A program made the translations under genes and the position numbers. Under the pieces are notes generated by a model. The model was not told the DNA's origin. It did no database searches and worked only from the letters and a program-made list of their open reading frames with translations. A stretch of DNA of 64,000 nucleotides from CAZUHB01 sp964620445 (GTDB lineage Bacteria; Planctomycetota; B15-G4; CAYZWU01): contig CAZUHB010000006.1 of assembly GCA_964620445.1 (NCBI GenBank), positions 1-64,000 of the forward strand, given 5' to 3'. Numbering within the stretch: position 1 is the stretch's first letter; each line of letters opens with the position of its first letter. Below, piece by piece: positions 54,831-61,905 of the stretch.

Positions 54831-56369
54831 TCAGGGAAAGGAGGACTCCCTTTCATGTTTCATCTCACCCGGACCTGAAGGTTTCCACTTTTCCGATGAT
54901 TTACGGTTCTGAAGCATGCGGTGCACCTTTTTTGCCAACCCGGTGACCGTGAAAGGTTTCGGGATCAGGCCGGAGTCGTGAGACAGCTTGCATCCGTCCA
55001 GTACCTCGCCTTCACGATAGCCGGAAATGAAGAGCACCCGGATGTCCGGTCGGAGGCGTTTGATTTTCCGGGCGACCTGGAAGCCGTTGTATCCCGGCAT
55101 GACCACGTCCGTGATCAGCAGCGCAATTTCTTCCGGATGGAGCCTGGCTATGGTAAGCGCCTCCCTCCCGTCGGCGGCTGCGAGCACCTCGTAACCCCGC
55201 GACCGGAGAAAAGTCGTTGTGGCCTTGAGAACGTGTTCGTCGTCTTCCACGACGAGAAGTGTCCCGCTGCCGTGAGGGGTCTCTTCCGATTTCACGTCCT
55301 CGTCGATCGTGTGTTTGGCATCGACGCACGGCAGGTACAGCCGGAGAGCGGTCCCCGTTCCGGGCGACGTCTCCACGTCGATCCATCCCTTGTGCCGCTT
55401 GACGATACCGTACACCGTGGCCAGACCCATGCCGGTTCCTTTTTCGGAATCCTTCGTGGTGAAGAAGGGCTCGAACATCTGGGAGCGCGTGTGGTCGTCC
55501 ATGCCGACCCCGGAGTCGGTCACGGTCAGGAGCGAATAGCGGCCCGGGGCGATCTCGTCGGGATGAAACCGACAGTTTCCGCTGACTTCCACGTTTTCGA
55601 TTTCGATCGTGAGTTCCCCGCCATTGGGCATGGCGTCACGCGCGTTCACCGCCAGATTCATCACGACCTGTTCGATCTGCCCCGGGTCCGCTTCGACCAG
55701 GCTCACGCCCGGCCCCCGGATTATTTTTAGAGTGATGTCTTCTCGAATCACGCGATGGAGCATCTTCTCGAGATTCTTCACCACGGAGCCCAGGTCGAGG
55801 ACCTCGGACTGGAGGGCCTGTCTCCTATTCAGCGCCATCAATTGGCGCACGAGCAGGGCGGCGCGGTTGGCAGCCTTCAGCACCTCCTCGATCCTCTGGC
55901 GGACCGGTGAGTTGTCGGGCAAGTCCTCGTGGGCGAGCCCGCCGAAACCCTGTATGGCGGTCAACACGTTGTTGAAATCATGAGCCACGCCGCTCGCGAG
56001 CTGACCGATCATCTCCACCTTCTGAAGCTGCCGGAGCTTGTGTTCGAGACGCTTGCGTTCGGTGATGTCGTTTCCCACGCAGAGTATCTCCGTGACGTTG
56101 CCTTCCTCGTCCCGGATCGCCTTGTTCGTCCACGCGATCCAGACCCGTTCGCCGTTCCGCCGCATGTTCTCGTTTTCGTTCGTCGCGTATTCGTCCGGAT
56201 GCAGGCTGATGTCGGCAACCATGGCCGCCAGATCGCGGCCGGATGTGTCGGTGGCCGGAACGATCGTGCCGACCACGTCCCGGCCGAGGATCTGTCTCCT
56301 GTCGTATCCGAAAAATTTCTGCGCGTACTCGTTGAAGAAGGTGATGACGCCGTCGACGGTGCGGCGCAT
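54831..56369 (-). CDS. PAS - histidine kinase - receiver protein (C-terminal part of a frameshifted hybrid kinase)
   Basis: This frame encodes a PAS domain (VDGVITFFNEYAQKFFGYD, NVTEILCVGNDITERKRLE), HisKA with H-box VAHDFNNVLTAIQGF, HATPase (VMNLAVNARDAMPNGG, VTDSGVGMDD, GTGMGLATVYGIV) and a receiver (LLVVEDDEHVL, LITDVVMPGYNG, IPKPFT). It autophosphorylates on His and relays to its own Asp (family knowledge). The listed ATG is inside the PAS domain; the frame runs upstream through KKYRELVENANSII with no start, and joins the receiver ORF at 56009-56875 if one A is added to the A6 run at 56407-56412. So this is very probably the larger part of one REC-PAS-HK-REC gene. It precedes, in genome order, the HK and sigma-54 activator genes. 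Confidence 0.85.
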   Translation of the reverse strand: MRRTVDGVITFFNEYAQKFFGYDRRQILGRDVVGTIVPATDTSGRDLAAMVADISLHPDEYATNENENMRRNGERVWIAWTNKAIRDEEGNVTEILCVGNDITERKRLEHKLRQLQKVEMIGQLASGVAHDFNNVLTAIQGFGGLAHEDLPDNSPVRQRIEEVLKAANRAALLVRQLMALNRRQALQSEVLDLGSVVKNLEKMLHRVIREDITLKIIRGPGVSLVEADPGQIEQVVMNLAVNARDAMPNGGELTIEIENVEVSGNCRFHPDEIAPGRYSLLTVTDSGVGMDDHTRSQMFEPFFTTKDSEKGTGMGLATVYGIVKRHKGWIDVETSPGTGTALRLYLPCVDAKHTIDEDVKSEETPHGSGTLLVVEDDEHVLKATTTFLRSRGYEVLAAADGREALTIARLHPEEIALLITDVVMPGYNGFQVARKIKRLRPDIRVLFISGYREGEVLDGCKLSHDSGLIPKPFTVTGLAKKVHRMLQNRKSSEKWKPSGPGEMKHERESSFP

Positions 56370-56875
56370 GATGATGCTGTTCGCATTCTCGACCAGCTCG
56401 CGGTACTTTTTTCCGTTTTTTGCCGGGCTTGGGTCTGTTCCGCCAGCGCGACCTCGAGTTCCCTGCGGTACTGCTTGTTCTTCTTCACCAGGCGTCTTCG
56501 TTCGTCCTCCAGGGATTTTACGCGGACCGCGTTGGCCACCGATCGCAAGACGGCCTCCTTGGATACCGGCTTCACGAGATAGTCCAGGGCCCCGGCACGC
56601 ATCGCTTCGGCGGCGGTTTCCACCTCCGGCTTTCCGGTCATCATGATGACCTGGACGTTGGGAGCGGTCTGTCGGATCCGCTTCAGCAGATCGACGCCGC
56701 TGATACTGGGCATGATGATGTCGGTCACGACCACGTCGAAGTTTTGCTCCTCGAGCCGGGCCAGGGCGGTCCGGGCATCCTCGGCGAAGCGAACGATATG
56801 CCCCTCGCCTGCGAGGAAGGCGGAGAGAGTGATTCGCAGGCTGGCTTCGTCATCGACAATCATTACATTGGCCAT
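56009..56875 (-). CDS. response regulator receiver domain (N-terminal part of a frameshifted hybrid kinase)
   Basis: The first ~155 codons encode a complete receiver domain: VMIVDDEASL acidic pair, phospho-acceptor Asp in VVVTDIIMPSISG, Thr/Ser switch IMMTGKP, and YLVKPVS lysine, followed by a coiled linker (RRRLVKKNKQYRRELEVALA). After the A6 run at 56407-56412 the frame turns into Ser/Arg/Thr-rich nonsense (out-of-frame PAS coding) to 56009, so only 56413-56875 is meaningful. GGAGGGAGAACG precedes the ATG. See the PAS-HK-REC entry for the other half. Confidence 0.85.
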   Translation of the reverse strand: MANVMIVDDEASLRITLSAFLAGEGHIVRFAEDARTALARLEEQNFDVVVTDIIMPSISGVDLLKRIRQTAPNVQVIMMTGKPEVETAAEAMRAGALDYLVKPVSKEAVLRSVANAVRVKSLEDERRRLVKKNKQYRRELEVALAEQTQARQKTEKSTASWSRMRTASSCAAPSTASSPSSTSTRRNFSDTTGDRSSAGTWSARSFRPPTHPAAIWRPWLPTSACIRTNTRRTKTRTCGGTANGSGSRGRTRRSGTRKATSRRYSAWETTSPNASVSNTSSGSFRRWR

Positions 56876-56979
56876 GATCGTTCTCCCTCCGAGGTCATGG
56901 CAGCTCTCGCGCCACCGAAAGGCACCCTCGATTTGGTAAAGAGAAGGACAGGATCACGGGCGATGCTGTCCGAAATCCA

Positions 56980-58326
56980 TCAAAGTCGACACCACTCGAA
57001 ACAACTGTCGTGGTCAAACTCCTTGTGGTCCGGCCAGTCCGAAAACATCTCTCCGCCGCCTCCCTCGATCGGTAAGTCCAGGTGGAAACAGGTGTATTCT
57101 CCCGGTTCGCTCTCGACGGTGAGGAAACCCCGATGATCGCGAACGATGCCATGGCTGGTCGATAAACCGAGGCCTGTTCCTTTGCCTTGTTCTTTGTTCG
57201 TGAAGAAAGGATCGAAAATCCTCTCCCTGATATCTTCCGGGATGCCCGTTCCCTGATCGGCGATCGACGTCCTCAGCCAGGGCCGCCCGTCGTGCTCGAA
57301 GGTGTAGGCGTGCAGAATCAGCGTCTTCTCCGGATGAGAACCGTTGAATTTCGCGTTCAGAGCATCGCGGGCGTTCATGAGCAGGTTCATGAGTACCTGC
57401 CGAATCTGCTGGCACCTGCAGATGATGAGCGGCAAGTCCTCGGGCACGTCGACATGGAGGAGGATCTGTTCGTTGCGCAAGATCGACCTGATCAGTCCGA
57501 CCGTTCCTTCCACCATGTCGCTCATCCTGCAGGGGCACAGCTCGGACTTGCCCTGCCTGGCAAAGGCCAAGAGGTTTCTCACGATCGCGATCACCCGTTC
57601 GGATTCACACAAGATCTCACCGGCATATTCCGCCGTCGATGCGGCGTCGGCCGGATTGTCCGCGAGGAGCTGCGCGTAGTTCATGATCCCGTTGATCGGG
57701 TTGTTGATCTCGTGGGCGACTCCGCCGGCCAGAAGCCCGAGCGATTCCAGTTTTTGCTGGTGGCGGAAGTTGACCTCGAGCGTTTTTCGTTCCTCGTCCA
57801 ACCGTTTCCGTTCGGTGATGTCGCGAGCGATGCCAAGGGTGACATCCTTGCCCAGGATTCTCACCGGATGGGTTCTGATCTCGACAACGACGATCGATCC
57901 GTTCTTTCTGGTGAGAGAAAACTCGTCCGGGCCGGTGGGCGAGCCGTTCTTGTTCCTGGTCAGGATCGCCGCCGCCCTGTCGGCGTCTTCAGGACTCAAC
58001 AGGTTGAGCTCGACGAAATTCTTTCCGATCAGTTCATTCCGGTCGTATCCGGTCAATTTTTCCGCCGCCAGGTTGCCGTCGATGAAGTATCCATCCAGGT
58101 TGGCCAGGTAGATCGCATCTGGAGCGCAGGCGAAGAGCGTCCGAAATCGTTTCTCGCTCTCCCGCAGCCTTTTTTCGGTCCGCCTCCGCTGATTGACCTC
58201 ACGCGTCAGTTTTCTGCTGATCTCCCGCAGGTCGGCTCCCGGTTTCACGACAAGCCTGTCGAGACTGCGTTTGTGTTCCGCGATTTGCGAACTGATCCTC
58301 GATTCCAGTTTTGATTCTTCGTTCAT
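56980..58326 (-). CDS. PAS-domain sensor histidine kinase
   Basis: A 448-residue soluble sensor kinase without transmembrane helices. N-terminal coiled coil (ISSQIAEHKRSLDRLVVKPG), PAS domain ~75-195 (FACAPDAIYLANLDGYFIDG, KDVTLGIARDITERKRLDE), HisKA with H-box GGVAHEINNPINGIMNYAQL, and HATPase motifs QVLMNLLMNARDALN, ADQGTGIPED and GTGLGLSTSHGIVRDH. It senses an intracellular signal and phosphorylates a receiver; candidates are the neighbouring sigma-54 activator and hybrid kinase. ATG 58326 is preferred to 58422, which adds a poorly structured leader. A sigma-54-type promoter candidate lies about 420 nt upstream. Confidence 0.88.
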   Translation of the reverse strand: MNEESKLESRISSQIAEHKRSLDRLVVKPGADLREISRKLTREVNQRRRTEKRLRESEKRFRTLFACAPDAIYLANLDGYFIDGNLAAEKLTGYDRNELIGKNFVELNLLSPEDADRAAAILTRNKNGSPTGPDEFSLTRKNGSIVVVEIRTHPVRILGKDVTLGIARDITERKRLDEERKTLEVNFRHQQKLESLGLLAGGVAHEINNPINGIMNYAQLLADNPADAASTAEYAGEILCESERVIAIVRNLLAFARQGKSELCPCRMSDMVEGTVGLIRSILRNEQILLHVDVPEDLPLIICRCQQIRQVLMNLLMNARDALNAKFNGSHPEKTLILHAYTFEHDGRPWLRTSIADQGTGIPEDIRERIFDPFFTNKEQGKGTGLGLSTSHGIVRDHRGFLTVESEPGEYTCFHLDLPIEGGGGEMFSDWPDHKEFDHDSCFEWCRL

Positions 58327-58934
58327 TGCCAACCATCCGCCGACATTCTGAAACAGTCCGAAAACGGATCGGCACGGGTCATCGCGCCGAATTGCCGATC
58401 GAAGCCAAACGGGGATCGACATCGGGTCGGCTTCTCTCCGAGGCGATCACCGTGAGCGGAATTCGAAAGTCTATGTCCAGAGGTGGCGAGAAAGGGTCTT
58501 TGTCTTGCCGATGGCTTCCGATAGGTGGGAGATCCGTGTGTCGACGTCCTCCGTGAGGCGCCGACTCGATGCATCCCCTCCTCTACTCCGACTGGCTCCG
58601 AGTCGACCTCGGGAATCGGATCCGCCTCATGCGTTCCGCCTGAACGCAGATTCCCGAGCAGAGAGTCAATCCCTCCCCAACCTTTTTCGAGAGACGACCA
58701 TCATCTGTAGCTCTTTGCCAAACGTCTTCAACCGACATTTGTAGAGCAGAAGTCGTGCCACGAGGAACAAACCCCTTGAAAGTCTTTAATCCCTTGAATC
58801 CTGGTCAGTAGAGGCCGCCCGGGATGATGGATGCGCGAAATGAGGACCTGCAGGCCGTCCGAAATACCGTGGATCTACGAAATGTCGTGGATTGCGCCGT
58901 GTGAACCTAGCCTTCGATATGGTTGAAGGGTCTT
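58327..58934. other. intergenic region with regulatory content
   Basis: Contains no convincing gene: short frames on both strands are Arg/Ser/Pro-rich. It is the region between the end of the sigma-54 activator and the start of the sensor kinase, both on the minus strand, and holds the sigma-54-type promoter candidate at 58745-58760. Confidence 0.5.
58745..58760 (-). promoter_or_regulatory. sigma-54 (RpoN) type promoter candidate
   Basis: The minus strand reads TGGCACGACTTCTGCT. Against the -24/-12 consensus TGGCACG-N4-TTGCW this has the GG and GC elements at the correct spacing with one mismatch (CTGC for TTGC). It reads toward the sensor kinase (58326) and hybrid kinase genes, about 420 nt from the kinase ATG, and lies beside the gene for a sigma-54 activator. 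A long leader or an intervening small transcript would be needed. Confidence 0.45.
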
Positions 58935-60740
58935 CTACAGGGGGCGCGAGATTCCGAGTTTTTTCATCCTCGATTCGAGCGTGGTCGGTTTGAGTCCAAG
59001 TGTTTCGGCCGCGCCTCCCCTTCCCCTGATCCGCCACTCCGTTTGCGCGAGGATGTCGATGATGTACTGCCGCTCGACCTCGGCCATTGTTTGCTTCCTG
59101 CTGTCGGGGGGAGTTTTCTGGGACGCGGGTAGCTGGATCCGGAGGACAGGGCTGTCAGCACCGATCATGGCCCGCTCGATGATGTTGCGCAGCTCGCGTA
59201 TGTTGCCGGGCCAGTGGAAATTGTGCAGGTCATCCATGCTTTTCTGCGAGATGCTCTCGATCCGCTTGCCCATCTTGTCGGAGAACTCGTTCACGAACGC
59301 CCACACCAGCGGATTGATGTCGTCTTTCCGTTCGCGGAGCGGGGGTATGGTGATCGGAAAGACATTGAGCCGGTAGAAGAGATCCCGGCGGAACTGTCCT
59401 CTTTCAACGTCCTTTTCCAGGTCCCGGTTCGTGGCCGCGAGGACGCGGACATCGACGTCGATCGTTTCCGAACTCCCGAGCCGCTCGAAACGGTTCGTCT
59501 GGAGCACACCGAGGAGCTTGACCTGGGTTTCGGCCGGCAGCTCACCGATCTCGTCGAGAAGGATCGTGCCCTTGTCGGCGACTTCGAAGCGGCCGATCTG
59601 CTTCGTGAAGGCACCGGTGAACGCGCCCTTCTCACGGCCGAAGAGTTCGCTCTCTATGAGCGAAGACGGTATGGCGGCACAGTTGACGATAACCAGGGGG
59701 TGGTTGCTCCGCGGGCTCAGATCGTGGACGGCGCGCGCGAGCAGTTCCTTTCCTGTGCCCGTTTCGCCCAGGATGAGAACTGTCGAATCGGTCCTTGCCA
59801 CCTCCTCTGCCTGGGCGAGGACCGACATCATGGTGTTGCTCTGGACCACGATGTCGCCGTGCTGGTGCGCCAGTTGAATTTCTTTGCGCAGGTAAACGTT
59901 TTCCGCCTCGATGCGCTCCTTGAGCGACTTGATCTGCTCGAATGCGCCCTCCAGTTCCTGTTCGGTCCGCTTGCGGTCGGCGATGTCGCGAAGCACTCCC
60001 GAGATGCCGGTCACACCACCCGTTTCGTCACGCAGAACCCCGCCTCGTTCCTCGAACCAGTGCAGGCGACCGTCGCCGGCGACCAGGCGAAACTCCGTAT
60101 GGGATTCTCCGCCCGTGGCCACCGTCCTGTCGAACTCGGCTTCGACCCTTTCCCTGTCCTCCGGGGTGACGAACTCGAGAAGAAGCCTGGAGATCGCGTC
60201 TTGTGGATCGATTCCGTATCGGGTCGCTTGTTGTCCCAGGTAGGTCAGCCTGCCCCGGGCATCGACGGAGTAGACGATGTCCTTCGTGCTTTCCAGTAGC
60301 TTGCGGTACTTCTCCTCGCTCGTCTCGGCTGCCTGTTCGAGCCGCTTCTCATACCGTCGCAGCTTGAGATGAGTATCGATCCTGGCCAGCACCTCGGCCG
60401 TCCGGAATGGTTTCGTGATGTAATCGATGCCGCCGCACCGGAAACCCTCGACCTTGTCTTCAGGTTCGGTCAGTCCGCTGAGAAAGAGGACCGGAATGTT
60501 CCGCAGGTTGGCGCTGGCCTTCAGCCGGCGGCAGGTCTCGAATCCGTTCATCACCGGCATGCGTACGTCGAGCACAACAAGGTCGGGCGGTGTTTTCTGT
60601 GCGATATCCAGGGCGTCCGGGCCGTTCGCGGCGACACAGACTTCGTAGCCGTTATTCCAGAGAATCGTGCCGAGAATCTGTAGATTATCCGGATTGTCAT
60701 CAACGATCAGTATCGTGGAATCGTTGTTGAGTTCACTCAT
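58935..60740 (-). CDS. sigma-54-dependent transcriptional activator with receiver and PAS domains
   Basis: A 601-residue NtrC-like regulator: receiver ~8-125 (ILIVDDNPDNLQIL, phospho-Asp in LVVLDVRMPVMNG, ITKPFR), PAS ~145-265 (IVYSVDARGRLTYLG, ISGVLRDIADRKRTE), AAA+ ATPase ~300-530 with Walker A GETGTGKE, the sigma-54-contacting loop GAFTGA, Walker B ILLDEIGEL and the R-finger region FRRDLFYRLNVFPI, and a Fis-type helix-turn-helix at the end (AAETLGLKPTTLESRMKKLG). Phosphorylation of the receiver normally drives ATP-dependent opening of sigma-54 promoters. Likely partner kinases are the two histidine kinases downstream. Confidence 0.93.
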   Translation of the reverse strand: MSELNNDSTILIVDDNPDNLQILGTILWNNGYEVCVAANGPDALDIAQKTPPDLVVLDVRMPVMNGFETCRRLKASANLRNIPVLFLSGLTEPEDKVEGFRCGGIDYITKPFRTAEVLARIDTHLKLRRYEKRLEQAAETSEEKYRKLLESTKDIVYSVDARGRLTYLGQQATRYGIDPQDAISRLLLEFVTPEDRERVEAEFDRTVATGGESHTEFRLVAGDGRLHWFEERGGVLRDETGGVTGISGVLRDIADRKRTEQELEGAFEQIKSLKERIEAENVYLRKEIQLAHQHGDIVVQSNTMMSVLAQAEEVARTDSTVLILGETGTGKELLARAVHDLSPRSNHPLVIVNCAAIPSSLIESELFGREKGAFTGAFTKQIGRFEVADKGTILLDEIGELPAETQVKLLGVLQTNRFERLGSSETIDVDVRVLAATNRDLEKDVERGQFRRDLFYRLNVFPITIPPLRERKDDINPLVWAFVNEFSDKMGKRIESISQKSMDDLHNFHWPGNIRELRNIIERAMIGADSPVLRIQLPASQKTPPDSRKQTMAEVERQYIIDILAQTEWRIRGRGGAAETLGLKPTTLESRMKKLGISRPL

Positions 60741-61293
60741 GACCTGAACTCTTCGATTTCGCGAAACCTCGGCGAGTGTTGCACCCTTCTTCGAAGCGGC
60801 TCAGAAACTCTTCATGAAAGCGCTGGAGATCTTTCTCGAATTCCAGGTGCGTTCAGAGACGATCGGCGGGGGCCGATATCGTTTGCCAGATCTTTCTGGT
60901 CGGTGCAGTTTGAACCCTGTCCCGTCGTCCATCTCCCTACTGTTTCAACCATGCAACAGTATAAATAATTGTCGAATGGTAGGAAAGTCAAAATCCGCCG
61001 GGACACCAAGCCGCGCCGACCGATAGGGGAAAATCGAAAGCAGCCTGTCAATGCCCGTTTCTTACCCATCAATGGCAGCCGTGTCAGTTATCCCGCAGAG
61101 AACACCTGGATGATCCCTCTCCTCTCTCCGCTATTTTCCTATTGCAGGAGTTGGTTATGTGTCTATTAAGGTGTGGAACTTTTTCAATCACAAAAAGAGC
61201 GACTCCGCTAGTTTGTAATTAACTGCAAATTAAGATGTTCCATACGGGATTTGCCCCGCGCGGTCCGAGTGTGTCCGCACCAAAAGTAAAATC
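60741..61293. other. divergent intergenic region upstream of actA
   Basis: Separates the minus-strand activator from the plus-strand act operon, so both promoters should lie here. The DNA is comparatively AT-rich near 61130-61240. No gene or tRNA was recognised. Confidence 0.5.
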
Positions 61294-61887
61294 ATGTTTA
61301 CAAAGAAGTTCGATCGCCGGATCTACATCGCAGCCGCCGCAATGGGTTTCTCCCTTCTCTTCGGCATCGCTTTCGGCACGTACACACTCTGGCCCGCCAA
61401 CCTGGAAACCGGCTATCAGCCGGAGCAACCGATCGAGTTTTCCCACGCGGTCATGGCCGGCCAGTACGAGATCGAGTGCATCTATTGCCACTCACTTGCC
61501 GAGAAAGGCCCGCACGCAACGATTCCCCAGACCGAGACGTGCATGAAATGCCACAACGAGATCAAGACCAAGGATGCCCGCGGCGAGATCAAACCGGAGA
61601 TCGCCAAGCTCCTCGACTACTGGGAGCGCAAGGAACCGATACCGTGGGTCAAGGTTCACGATCTGGCAGATTTCGTCTACTTCGATCACAGCCGTCACAT
61701 GGCGCCGGCCTCGGAGCTCGAGTGCGCGGATTGTCATGGAGCTGTCGAGACGATGGATCGGGTGGAGCGGGTCTATTCGCTCAAGATGGGCTGGTGCCTC
61801 GATTGCCACATGGAGCCGCCTCGCGAGGGGACGCCCGAGGGGCAGGAGACCAGGGCTCCCATAACGTGCACAACGTGCCACCGTTGA
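61294..61887 (+). CDS. actA: alternative complex III pentaheme cytochrome c subunit ActA
   Basis: A 197-residue membrane-anchored multiheme cytochrome. One N-terminal transmembrane helix (IYIAAAAMGFSLLFGIAFGT) and five CxxCH heme sites in order: CIYCH, CMKCH, CADCH, CLDCH and CTTCH, plus distal His such as FSHAVMAGQYEIECIYC and YFDHSRHM. Five hemes and one anchor match ActA of alternative complex III, which oxidises menaquinol and passes electrons to a terminal oxidase or soluble carrier. actB follows after 18 nt, giving the usual act gene order. No strong ribosome binding site precedes the ATG. Confidence 0.9.
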   Translation: MFTKKFDRRIYIAAAAMGFSLLFGIAFGTYTLWPANLETGYQPEQPIEFSHAVMAGQYEIECIYCHSLAEKGPHATIPQTETCMKCHNEIKTKDARGEIKPEIAKLLDYWERKEPIPWVKVHDLADFVYFDHSRHMAPASELECADCHGAVETMDRVERVYSLKMGWCLDCHMEPPREGTPEGQETRAPITCTTCHR

Positions 61888-61905
61888 GACAAGGATCGAG
61901 AGACA

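Noticed and set aside
56404..56425. Programmed -1 ribosomal frameshift of the dnaX type
   Set aside because: The AAAAAAG heptamer is present but in the wrong phase for the zero frame. A one-base homopolymer deletion is simpler.
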